DNA of 64,000 nt from Croceicoccus sp. Ery15 (lineage in GTDB: Bacteria > Pseudomonadota > Alphaproteobacteria > Sphingomonadales > Sphingomonadaceae). Location: positions 1,724,501-1,788,500 of the forward strand of contig NZ_CP087588.1 in assembly GCF_020985305.1 (NCBI RefSeq), given 5' to 3'. The translations under genes were made by a program, and so were the position numbers. The notes below the pieces were generated by a model. It was not told where the DNA came from and did not search any database. It saw nothing but the letters and a program-made list of their open reading frames with translations. Positions 8,136 to 16,109 of the stretch are shown one piece after another; position 1 is the first letter of the stretch, and every line of letters starts with the position of its first letter.

Positions 8136-9797
8136 ATGCGGCGCTTTGCTTTCCTGATCTGCGCGCTGGCAGCGACCGGTGCCGCGGCGCAAGAGCCGCC
8201 CGCACTGCCCGCGCGGCTGGCCGTCGACGCCTCTGCCCCGTCGGACATCGCCGTTACCATCTATCGCGACGAGGGCCGCGGCGGCGATCCCATCGACGTG
8301 CGCTGGGTGGGCGGCTTTGCCATGATTTCAGAAGTGCGGCAGGTCACCCTGCCGCCCGGCCATTCACGTATCCGCTTTACCGGCGTGGCCGAAAGCATGG
8401 TGGCGGTCAGCGCCATCGTAACCGGCCTGCCCGGCGGGACCATCGAAAAGAACCGCAACGCCGATCTGCTGTCCCCCGCCGCTTTGGTCGACGGCACATT
8501 GGGCAACCGCGTCACCATCACCCGCACCAATCCCGCGACCGGAGCCGAAATCAGCGAAAGCGCGGTGATCCGCACGCGTGCCGATGGCGGGCTGGTCCTG
8601 CAAACGCGCGAGGGGTATGAGGCAGTGCGTTGTTCTGGCCTCCCCGAAGGTCTGACCTTCGACCGCGTGCCAGAGGGGCTGTCGTCCGACCCCGTGTTCA
8701 GCGTCGATACGTACAGCGCGGCGGGCGGGACCCATACGGTCACGCTGACCTATCTGGCGACGGGGTTCGACTGGCAGGCGAATTACGTCGCCACATTCGC
8801 AGAGGCCAGCCGCGAGAAGGATCGCACGCTGGAACTGATGGCGTGGCTGACCGTGGCGAACGGTAACGGGCAAAGCTTTCCCGATGCCGAACTGATGACC
8901 GTCGCGGGCCGGATCAATGTCACCAGCGATTACGAGGATCTTTCCGATCCACCCGTTGCCCGCCCTTTGCAGCTGAGCTGCTATCCCATCGGCAGCACAT
9001 CGCGCGGCACCTATCCGCCGCCGCCTGCACCCCCTCCGCCCCCACCGGCGCCCGCCCCAGCGATGATGGCGGACCAGATCGTCGTGACCGGCAGCCGTTT
9101 ACGGAAGGCCGAGATGGAATCGGCCATGGCCGTGACAGAGGTCGAGGCGGGCGAGGAAGCGCTGGGCGATCTGAAGCTCTATCGCGTGCCGGTAGCGGTC
9201 GACGTGGCCGCGCAGTCGCAGAAGCAGGTGAAATTCCTGACCCTCGACGCGGTCAAGGGCGAATTGATGCATACAGGGCGCTGCGTTGCGGAAATGGAAG
9301 AGGCGCTCGCCGGTATCGAATTGCGCAGCCGCAATCTGGAAACGCAGGGTCTGGGCCGGTCGCTGCCGCAAGGGCGGATCGCCGTTTTCGAGCCCAGCGC
9401 CCATGGCCCCCTGCTGGTGGCCGAGGACGATATGCGCGACCGCGCCGTCGGCGAGGATGTGGAGATTGTCCTCTCTCCCGACAGTGCGGTAATCTATGCC
9501 TGCCGCCCGCGCGGCGCATCCTCTGCCAGCGACCGCGATACCGCGCTGGAGGCATGGCGCAATGCCGTCGCCAAGGGAAAATGGGCTGCGATGGAAGCCG
9601 ATGTCACCAATCCGACAGGCGAGGCCCTGCGCTTCGAACTGGCGCTTGGCCCGGCCAGTGCGATCGCCCTACGCCGCGCCTCGCAAAAAATCGCGATCTA
9701 TCGCGGGCAACAGGTGCTGCGCATCGACGTGCCCGCAGGTGCGACGCGGCGGATCACATGGCAGATGCGCGATCCGAACGCGTCAGAAAGCCCTTAG
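8136..9797 (+). CDS. DUF4139-like exported protein (second copy) with an embedded IVVTGSR motif
   Basis: A 553-residue paralogue of the preceding protein: it shares NPATGAE, FDRVPEGL and YLATGFDWQANYVATFAEAS patterns in the same order. The start at 8136 (MRRFAFLICALAATGAAAQ) gives a signal peptide and sits 11 bp after the first copy. A Pro/Ala-rich linker at about residues 290-310 leads into IVVTGSRLRK (from residue 315), a motif otherwise typical of the start of TonB-dependent receptor plugs in this bacterial group. The stop overlaps the convergent GNAT gene by 15 bp. The function is unknown. Confidence 0.78.
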   Translation: MRRFAFLICALAATGAAAQEPPALPARLAVDASAPSDIAVTIYRDEGRGGDPIDVRWVGGFAMISEVRQVTLPPGHSRIRFTGVAESMVAVSAIVTGLPGGTIEKNRNADLLSPAALVDGTLGNRVTITRTNPATGAEISESAVIRTRADGGLVLQTREGYEAVRCSGLPEGLTFDRVPEGLSSDPVFSVDTYSAAGGTHTVTLTYLATGFDWQANYVATFAEASREKDRTLELMAWLTVANGNGQSFPDAELMTVAGRINVTSDYEDLSDPPVARPLQLSCYPIGSTSRGTYPPPPAPPPPPPAPAPAMMADQIVVTGSRLRKAEMESAMAVTEVEAGEEALGDLKLYRVPVAVDVAAQSQKQVKFLTLDAVKGELMHTGRCVAEMEEALAGIELRSRNLETQGLGRSLPQGRIAVFEPSAHGPLLVAEDDMRDRAVGEDVEIVLSPDSAVIYACRPRGASSASDRDTALEAWRNAVAKGKWAAMEADVTNPTGEALRFELALGPASAIALRRASQKIAIYRGQQVLRIDVPAGATRRITWQMRDPNASESP

Positions 9798-10370
9798 CCA
9801 ATATTGCATCGCCTTGGGCGTCTCCGCCGCCTCGCCATGGTCTTTCCATGCAAGCTGTGTCACCAGACCGCCCACCGGCGCATAGCCCCGCCCCGTCCAG
9901 AACCGGTCATGCGGGTGGTATCCGGCAGGGCGCAGCGGATGATCGTCGGGCCTGACGACCGATGCGAAACACGCCGATGACGCGCCCCATGCCTGCGCCT
10001 GCGCTTCCCTTGCATCAAAGAACGCATGGCCGATCCCCTGTCCGCGATATTCGGGCAGCAACACGCTCTCTCCGAAATAGAACAGGCTTGCCGTATCAAT
10101 TCCGCGCGCATCGAACGGTGCGCGGAATTCGGGCTTTTGCGATGCCATGGGCGATGCCGTTGCCGCGCCGACAATGCGCCCCGCATCTTTCGCGGCGATC
10201 AGTACGCTGTCGGGCTCTGCCATGAATTCGCGGACATATGCCCGTTCGTATTCCGCGCTGCCGTCATAGAGATAGGGGTATTCGGCAAAAACCGCGATGC
10301 GCAGCGCCGCCAGCGCATCGACCGCGTCGTGCAGTGCCGCGCCCGTCAGCACATCGATGTTTACAGCCAC
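9783..10370 (-). CDS. GNAT-family N-acetyltransferase
   Basis: A 195-residue acetyltransferase. The acetyl-CoA-binding motif A is visible as FGESVLLPEYRGQGIGHAFFDAREAQA, with the R/Q-x-x-G-x-G/A element RGQGIG. The substrate is unknown. The 3' end overlaps the convergent DUF4139 gene by 15 bp, and no functional link with the neighbours is evident. Confidence 0.82.
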   Translation of the reverse strand: MAVNIDVLTGAALHDAVDALAALRIAVFAEYPYLYDGSAEYERAYVREFMAEPDSVLIAAKDAGRIVGAATASPMASQKPEFRAPFDARGIDTASLFYFGESVLLPEYRGQGIGHAFFDAREAQAQAWGASSACFASVVRPDDHPLRPAGYHPHDRFWTGRGYAPVGGLVTQLAWKDHGEAAETPKAMQYWLRAF

Positions 10371-10474
10371 AGCGGCAATCCCTCTGAAGCGAACCGCACC
10401 GGTTCTTTTATTTTCCTACTTCCCGCCGATTCGGCACGACGCCTGCTGGCCTGCCACAACAACGGGAAAATGCC

Positions 10475-10888
10475 ATGCCCCTTATAGAATCGCTTATCGG
10501 TCCAATCTCAAAGATCATCGACCGCGTCATCCCCGACAAGGAAGCACGTGAACGCGCCAAGCTGGAACTGCTGCAACTGGAAAACAGCCAGGAACTGAAA
10601 ACGATCGAGGCGCGCCTGTCCGCCATCGTGACCGAGGCGCAATCCGCCGATCCCTGGACCAGCAGGGCGCGGCCCGGCTTTCTCTATGTAATGTATGCGC
10701 TGATCCTGTTCGCCATCCCCATGGGTTTTATCGCCGCGTTTCGCCCCGACGCCGCCGATGCCATCGCGCGCGGGATGACGGGCTATCTCGGCGGGCTGCC
10801 CGAACCGCTCTATGCGCTCTTCGGTACCGGCTATCTGGGCTATACCGCCGCGCGCCAGTGGGGAAAGGCCAAGGGCACCGATCGCTAG
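10475..10888 (+). CDS. holin-like small membrane protein (3TM phage-holin family)
   Basis: A 137-residue protein with an N-terminal amphipathic, charged helix (RVIPDKEARERAKLELLQLE), then the segment SADPWTSRARPGFLYVMYALILF leading into hydrophobic helices. The SADPWTSRARP signature is the one I associate with the 3TM holin family found in alphaproteobacterial phages. No lysin, terminase or tail gene lies near it, so this is either a phage remnant or a domesticated gene. The family call is from pattern recognition only. Confidence 0.65.
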   Translation: MPLIESLIGPISKIIDRVIPDKEARERAKLELLQLENSQELKTIEARLSAIVTEAQSADPWTSRARPGFLYVMYALILFAIPMGFIAAFRPDAADAIARGMTGYLGGLPEPLYALFGTGYLGYTAARQWGKAKGTDR

Positions 10889-11134
10889 TTTAAGCACTCT
10901 CCGTCAGGGTCGGGCCGCATCGAAGATCGACGGCACCGGCCCTGCCGCCTCTGCCGGCCGCATCCCAAACCGGCAAATTAATGCCTGTATGTCAGGGATT
11001 TGCCACATGATTCGGAGGCTGGCAGCCCTTATGTCGCTGCCAAGTTTCCGCACAATCGCCCCGCACCCTCTTGCCCTTGTCGATGCACAAGCGCATAGGC
11101 CCGTCCCATTGTGCAACCTCAAGCGAGGCGATGG

Positions 11135-11626
11135 ATGAGCGACGGAAAGACCGCTCCCGGCAAGACGAATTCGGGAATGAACGTTGATAGCGCGCTGGTG
11201 CGCGAACTGGCCGAACTGCTCGGCGAAACCGGCCTGACCGAGATCGAGGTCGAGGATGGCGACCGCAAGATCCGCGTATCGCGCGCGGGCGGCGTCGCTG
11301 CCTATGCCGCGCCTGCGCCCGTGATGGCCGCGCCTGCCGCACCTGCCGCCGCCCCCGCGGCAGAGGCCGCCCCCGCCACCGCTCCCGTCAATGGCGACGC
11401 TGTAAAAAGCCCGATGGTCGGCACCTGCTATCTGGCGCCCGAACCCGGCGCCGCCGATTTCATCAAGGTCGGACAGAGCGTGAAGGCAGGCGAAACCCTG
11501 CTGATCGTCGAAGCGATGAAGGTGATGAACGCCATCCCTGCGCCCCGTGCAGGCACGATCGCGCAGATTCTTGTCGGCAATGCGGACCCGGTCGAATTCG
11601 ACCAGCCGCTTGTCGTGATCGAGTGA
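11135..11626 (+). CDS. accB: acetyl-CoA carboxylase biotin carboxyl carrier protein
   Basis: A 163-residue BCCP, the biotin-bearing subunit of acetyl-CoA carboxylase, which makes malonyl-CoA for fatty-acid synthesis. The N-terminal [20 protein letters not shown] helix is followed by an Ala/Pro linker (residues 58-85) and the biotinyl domain with EAMKVMNAI; Lys129 is the biotinylation site. The ATG at 11135 follows GAGGCG at a suitable distance. accC starts 16 bp downstream, the usual accBC operon. The dehydroquinase gene aroQ, often found just upstream in alphaproteobacteria, is absent here. Confidence 0.95.
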   Translation: MSDGKTAPGKTNSGMNVDSALVRELAELLGETGLTEIEVEDGDRKIRVSRAGGVAAYAAPAPVMAAPAAPAAAPAAEAAPATAPVNGDAVKSPMVGTCYLAPEPGAADFIKVGQSVKAGETLLIVEAMKVMNAIPAPRAGTIAQILVGNADPVEFDQPLVVIE

Positions 11627-11642
11627 CGGCGGGCCGCTGACC

Positions 11643-12992
11643 ATGGCCATCAAGCGTATCCTGATCGCCAACCGGGGCGAGATCGCGCTGCGCGTGCACC
11701 GCGCCGCGCATGAAATGGGCATCGAAACCGTCGCGGTGCATTCCACCGCAGACGCCGATGCCATGCATGTGCGCCTTGCCGACCATTCGGTCTGCATCGG
11801 CCCCGCGCCTGCCAGCGAAAGCTATCTCAACATCGCCGCGATCATTTCGGCAGCCGAAATCGCAGGCGCGGATGCAATCCATCCCGGTTACGGTTTCCTG
11901 TCCGAAAACGCCCGTTTTGCCGAGATTGTCGAGGCGCATGGCATCAAGTGGATCGGGCCCAAGCCCGAACATATCCGCACCATGGGCGACAAGGTGGAAG
12001 CCAAGCGCACCGCGGGCGCGCTGGGCCTGCCGCTGGTGCCGGGCAGCGACGGCGCGGTCGACAATGCCGACGAAGCACTGAAACTGTCGGCGGAAATCGG
12101 CTATCCCGTGCTGGTCAAGGCGGCCAGCGGCGGCGGCGGTCGCGGCATGAAGGTCGTGCAGACGCCCGAAGAACTGCCCGCCCTGATGAGCGCGGCGCGG
12201 TCCGAGGCAAAGTCGGCGTTCGGCGACGACACGGTTTATATCGAGAAATATCTGGGCAATCCGCGCCATATCGAATTTCAGGTGTTCGGCGACGGCAACG
12301 GCCAGGCCATCCATCTGGGCGAGCGCGACTGTTCGCTGCAACGCCGCCACCAGAAAGTGCTGGAAGAGGCCCCCTCCCCCGTCATCAGCGCGGACGAGCG
12401 CGAGCGGATGGGCGGCATCTGCGCCAAGGCGATGGCTGACATGGGCTATCGCGGCGCGGGCACGATCGAATTCCTGTGGGAAGACGGCGAGTTCTATTTC
12501 ATCGAAATGAATACCCGTCTGCAGGTCGAACATCCGGTAACCGAAGCAATCACCGGCGTCGATCTGGTGCGCGAGCAGATCCGCGTCGCCGACGGCAAGC
12601 CGCTGTCGGTAAAGCAGGACGAGCTGGTCTTTGCCGGCCACGCCATCGAATGCCGCATCAATGCGGAAGACCCGTTCAACTTCACGCCATCGCCCGGCAC
12701 GCTGACCAGCTATCACGCGGCGGGCGGCATGCATGTGCGCGTGGATAGCGGGATCTATGCGGGCTATCGCATTCCGCCTTACTACGATTCCATGATCGCC
12801 AAGCTGATCGTCTATGGCCGCACTCGCGAAGGCTGTATCATGCGGCTGAAACGCGCGCTGGAAGAAATGGTGATCGAAGGGGTCAAAACCTCGATCCCGC
12901 TGCATCAGGAACTTATCCGGCAGGACGATTTCCTGAACGGCGATTATTCGATCAAATGGCTGGAGGAATGGCTCGCGGAGCGCGAGGCATAG
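11643..12992 (+). CDS. accC: acetyl-CoA carboxylase biotin carboxylase subunit
   Basis: A 449-residue ATP-grasp enzyme that carboxylates the biotin on AccB. It has the N-terminal [20 protein letters not shown], the ATP-binding glycine loop [13 protein letters not shown], the catalytic [14 protein letters not shown] segment, and the C-terminal biotin-carboxylase domain ([10 protein letters not shown]). Length and motifs are normal for the family. It is downstream of accB in an operon; accA is elsewhere in the window (39800-40756) and accD is not present. Confidence 0.97.
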   Translation: MAIKRILIANRGEIALRVHRAAHEMGIETVAVHSTADADAMHVRLADHSVCIGPAPASESYLNIAAIISAAEIAGADAIHPGYGFLSENARFAEIVEAHGIKWIGPKPEHIRTMGDKVEAKRTAGALGLPLVPGSDGAVDNADEALKLSAEIGYPVLVKAASGGGGRGMKVVQTPEELPALMSAARSEAKSAFGDDTVYIEKYLGNPRHIEFQVFGDGNGQAIHLGERDCSLQRRHQKVLEEAPSPVISADERERMGGICAKAMADMGYRGAGTIEFLWEDGEFYFIEMNTRLQVEHPVTEAITGVDLVREQIRVADGKPLSVKQDELVFAGHAIECRINAEDPFNFTPSPGTLTSYHAAGGMHVRVDSGIYAGYRIPPYYDSMIAKLIVYGRTREGCIMRLKRALEEMVIEGVKTSIPLHQELIRQDDFLNGDYSIKWLEEWLAEREA

Positions 12993-13072
12993 GGGCAACC
13001 CCATCGGCGTTGCGTAAAGTCACGCTAGTCCGGTTCAGTTCACTTCAGGGCTGACCGGGCTGGCGCCTGTCT

Positions 13073-13504
13073 TCAGAACGCCCAACTTACGCGGACATGG
13101 GCCAGCCGGCCCGATTTCTTCTGGCCGCCGCCCAAGGCGGCAAGCTCCAGCGCGGGGCCGTCTTCGACGGGGCGGATCGACCATTCGCGTTTCAACCCGT
13201 CGTCCACCCATGGCTGGCGCGGCATGGCAGGCGCTTCGAGCGCGCCTTCCTCTTCTTCTGTTTCAGCCTCTGTTTCGGCAGGTGCGGTTCCGGCATCGCT
13301 CTCGTGCAGCGCTTCGGCACGGTCACGTCCTGCAAGGTCGAAGTTCATCGCCAGCAAGGCGGCCCCGCCGACGCGGGCCAGTGCCGGATCGTCCCGCATA
13401 TTCGCCGGTTCGGCACAAGCGGGCAGTGCGGCCATACCGGCACCGCAACAGCAGCCGGCAAAGACAAGGCGCGAATAAATCCTGTTCGACATGACGGATG
13501 GCAT
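13073..13504 (-). CDS. hypothetical exported protein
   Basis: A 143-residue protein with an N-terminal hydrophobic segment containing three adjacent cysteines (FAGCCCGAGMAALPACA), consistent with a signal peptide or possibly a lipoprotein. An acidic Glu-rich stretch (TEAETEEEEG) follows, and the C-terminus is the beta-like LAHVRVSWAF. A second in-frame ATG four codons in is an equally good start. It occupies the otherwise empty space between accC and argJ. I do not recognise the family, and the gene could be lineage-specific. Confidence 0.55.
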   Translation of the reverse strand: MPSVMSNRIYSRLVFAGCCCGAGMAALPACAEPANMRDDPALARVGGAALLAMNFDLAGRDRAEALHESDAGTAPAETEAETEEEEGALEAPAMPRQPWVDDGLKREWSIRPVEDGPALELAALGGGQKKSGRLAHVRVSWAF

Positions 13505-13682
13505 GGATTTGTCCCGAAGCTCCGCAACGCGTAATTTCTATCCTATATCCATTTCCAATGCGAATATTGTGTGACGGTTCCCCCGACGAAGCGAGATATT
13601 TGCGGGGGAAAACGAACGGCGCCCCGTCCGCACCCATTTCGCGATTGCGCCCCAACCCGCCGCGCCCTAGTCAGCGCGCATT

Positions 13683-14903
13683 ATGGAAACATCGCCGCTT
13701 GCCCGCCCCTTTCCCGCCCTTCCCGCGATCGCGGGCGCCGTGCCGCGCGTGGCGCGGGCCGGTTACAAGAACTGGGGCCGCTGCGACCTGACCTTCGTGA
13801 CCCTGGACAAGGGTACGGCCGTTGCGGGCGTGTTCACCAAGAATGTGTGCTGCTCGTCCGAAGTCGAACTGGGCCGCGAACAGGTCAAGCTGGGCCGTGC
13901 CCGCGCGCTGGTGGTGAACGCGGGCAATTCCAATGCCTTCACCGGCTATCGCGGGCGCGAGGCGGTGGAGACGATCATGGCCGAGGTTGCCGCCCATCTG
14001 GACTGCGAACCGAGCGATGTGTTCGTCTCCTCCACCGGCGTGATCGGCGTCCCCCTGCCGCAGGACAAGGCACGCGAAGGGCTTGCGCGCGTGTTCGGCG
14101 CGGAACCCTGCGGCTGGGAACAGGCGGCAGAGACCATCGGCACCACCGACACATTCACCAAGGGCGCGCATGCCAGCGCGATGATCGGCGGCACCCGCGT
14201 CGAATTCAGCGCCATCATCAAGGGCAGCGGCATGATCGCGCCCGATATGGCGACCATGCTCGGCTATGTGTTCACCGACGCGAATGTCGCGCCCGCGTTT
14301 CTGCAACAATGCCTGTCCGCCGCGAACGCGGCGACGTTTTCCTGTATCACGGTCGATGGCGATACCTCGACCAGCGACACGGTGCTGGCGTTCGCCACCG
14401 GCAAGGCCGGGAACGAGGAGATTACCGGCCCCGACAGCCCGGGCGCGGATGCGTTTGCCGCCGCGCTGCACGATATCTGCCGCCAGCTGGCCCATCTGGT
14501 GGTGCGCGACGGCGAAGGCGCGCAGAAATTCATCGAGATCGCGGTGACCGGCGCGACATCCGACGAAAGCGCGCGCCGCGTGGGGCTGGCCATTGCCAAT
14601 TCGCCGCTCGTCAAGACGGCCATCGCGGGCGAGGATGCCAATTGGGGCCGCGTCGTCATGGCCGTGGGCAAGGCGGGCGAACCGGCGGACCGCGACCGCC
14701 TGTCGATCGGCTTTGGCGGCATATGGACGGCAAGGGACGGCCAGCCGGTCGCCGGATATGACGAAGCGCCCGTCGCCGCCCATCTGAAGGGCGAGGATAT
14801 TCGCATCGATGTCGACCTTGGCCTTGGCAAAGGGCGCGCGACGGTTTGGACATGCGACCTGACGCATGGCTATATCTCGATCAATGCGGATTACCGGACA
14901 TGA
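13683..14903 (+). CDS. argJ: bifunctional glutamate N-acetyltransferase / amino-acid acetyltransferase
   Basis: A 406-residue ArgJ. It transfers acetyl from N-acetylornithine to glutamate, cycling acetyl groups in arginine synthesis, and may also use acetyl-CoA. The autocleavage region KGSGMIAPDMATMLGYVFTD contains the conserved ATM(L) site, whose Thr becomes the N-terminal nucleophile of the beta chain. The N-terminal oxyanion-type motif SSTGVIGVPLP is present. The stop overlaps the start of the inositol-phosphatase-family gene by ATGA, so the two are translationally coupled. Confidence 0.96.
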   Translation: METSPLARPFPALPAIAGAVPRVARAGYKNWGRCDLTFVTLDKGTAVAGVFTKNVCCSSEVELGREQVKLGRARALVVNAGNSNAFTGYRGREAVETIMAEVAAHLDCEPSDVFVSSTGVIGVPLPQDKAREGLARVFGAEPCGWEQAAETIGTTDTFTKGAHASAMIGGTRVEFSAIIKGSGMIAPDMATMLGYVFTDANVAPAFLQQCLSAANAATFSCITVDGDTSTSDTVLAFATGKAGNEEITGPDSPGADAFAAALHDICRQLAHLVVRDGEGAQKFIEIAVTGATSDESARRVGLAIANSPLVKTAIAGEDANWGRVVMAVGKAGEPADRDRLSIGFGGIWTARDGQPVAGYDEAPVAAHLKGEDIRIDVDLGLGKGRATVWTCDLTHGYISINADYRT

Positions 14904-15691
14904 ATGCGCTGACCGATCAAGTCGCCGCGCTGATGCGCGAGGTGGCGGAAAAGGCGATCTTGCCCCGCTATCAATCGCTGGCCAGCAGCGAGATTATCGA
15001 AAAGGCGCATGACGATCTGGTCACCGTCGCCGACCGCGAAAGCGAAGTGATGCTGGCCGAGGGGCTGGCGCGCATCCTGCCCGACGCCGCCATCGTGGGC
15101 GAGGAAGCGGCCCATGCCGACAGCGCGGTCATGGACCGGCGCGGCGCCGATCTGTGCTGGATCATCGACCCGCTGGATGGCACCAATAATTTCGCGCGCG
15201 GCAAGGCCCCGTTCGGGATCATCATCGCGCTGGCCGCTGGCGGCGAGACACAGGCTGGCTGGCTGTGGGATCCGCTGGGGCAGCGCTTGTGCCACGCCGA
15301 ACTGGGCAAGGGCGCGTTCGTCAATGGAGATCGCATCGACGCGCGCCCGACGGGCGAGGACAAGCCCGTGGCCGCGATCAGCACGGTGTTCATGGACGAA
15401 GCGCAAAGGCACGAGGTTCAGCGCAATGTTGCCCCGCACTTCCGGCTGGTCGACATTCCGCGCTGTGCAGCGGAGCAGTATCCGCGGCTGGCGCTGGGCG
15501 TGAACGATGTGTCGGTGTTTCAGCGCACCCTGGCATGGGATCATGCGGCGGGCGTCTTGTGGCTGAACGAAGCGGGCGGCATGGCCGCGCGGATCGACGG
15601 TTCGCCCTATCGGCCGGACCAGGACGGCACCGGCCTGCTGGCAGCGGCGAGCCCTTCGCTGTTCGAAAAGCTCGCCGCCTGCATTCCCTGA
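14900..15691 (+). CDS. inositol monophosphatase-family phosphatase
   Basis: A 263-residue Mg2+-dependent phosphatase. The metal-binding motifs are all visible: VGEEAA (motif with Glu), WIIDPLDGTNNFARG, and LAWDHAAGVLWLNEAGG. The ATG at 14900 overlaps the argJ stop (ATGA), and the gene ends directly against the convergent trxA stop with no spacer. Members act as inositol-1-phosphatases, as CysQ-like nucleotidases, or as HisN-type histidinol-phosphate phosphatases. Coupling to an amino-acid biosynthesis gene makes the HisN role worth considering, but the sequence alone does not decide. Confidence 0.88.
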   Translation: MNALTDQVAALMREVAEKAILPRYQSLASSEIIEKAHDDLVTVADRESEVMLAEGLARILPDAAIVGEEAAHADSAVMDRRGADLCWIIDPLDGTNNFARGKAPFGIIIALAAGGETQAGWLWDPLGQRLCHAELGKGAFVNGDRIDARPTGEDKPVAAISTVFMDEAQRHEVQRNVAPHFRLVDIPRCAAEQYPRLALGVNDVSVFQRTLAWDHAAGVLWLNEAGGMAARIDGSPYRPDQDGTGLLAAASPSLFEKLAACIP

Positions 15692-16012
15692 TTAAAGCTC
15701 GCTTTCCAGCCAGCCCTTCAGCTGGCTTTTCGGCGCGGCGCCCAGCTTTTGCGCGACAGCCTCGCCGTTCTTGAACAGCACCATCAGCGGGATCGACTGC
15801 ACGCCGATCTGGCCCGGAACGCCGGTGTTTTCCATGATGTCCATCTTGGCGATGGTCACCTGCTCGCCCAGCTCCTCGCTGATTTCCTCAAGCGCGGGGG
15901 CGATCATCTTGCACGGGCCGCACCAGTCGGCCCAGAAGTCGACCAGAACGGGCTTGTCGGACTTGAGGACGTCTTCCTCGAAGCTGGCGTCGGTGACGGC
16001 GATAGTGGCCAT
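15692..16012 (-). CDS. trxA: thioredoxin
   Basis: A 106-residue cytoplasmic thioredoxin with the redox motif WCGPC (Cys31, Cys34) in [15 protein letters not shown] and the cis-Pro region [14 protein letters not shown]. Length and motifs are those of the general-purpose thioredoxin 1 that reduces ribonucleotide reductase and other disulfides. A GGAGAT Shine-Dalgarno precedes the ATG. It lies downstream of addA in the same orientation, 97 bp apart. Confidence 0.97.
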   Translation of the reverse strand: MATIAVTDASFEEDVLKSDKPVLVDFWADWCGPCKMIAPALEEISEELGEQVTIAKMDIMENTGVPGQIGVQSIPLMVLFKNGEAVAQKLGAAPKSQLKGWLESEL

Positions 16013-16109
16013 GAATCAATCTCCAAAAATGCGAATGGGCATGAATATGTCTTGGACGTATAGATAGGGCCACATACCGCAGACGCAAACGGCGGGCGGG
16101 CAATGGATT

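Noticed and set aside
6547..8205. Minus-strand open frame of 552 codons opposite the first DUF4139 gene
   Set aside because: His/Arg/Gly-rich composition typical of an antisense shadow in GC-rich DNA; it has no family motif, and the plus strand has signal peptide and conserved motifs.
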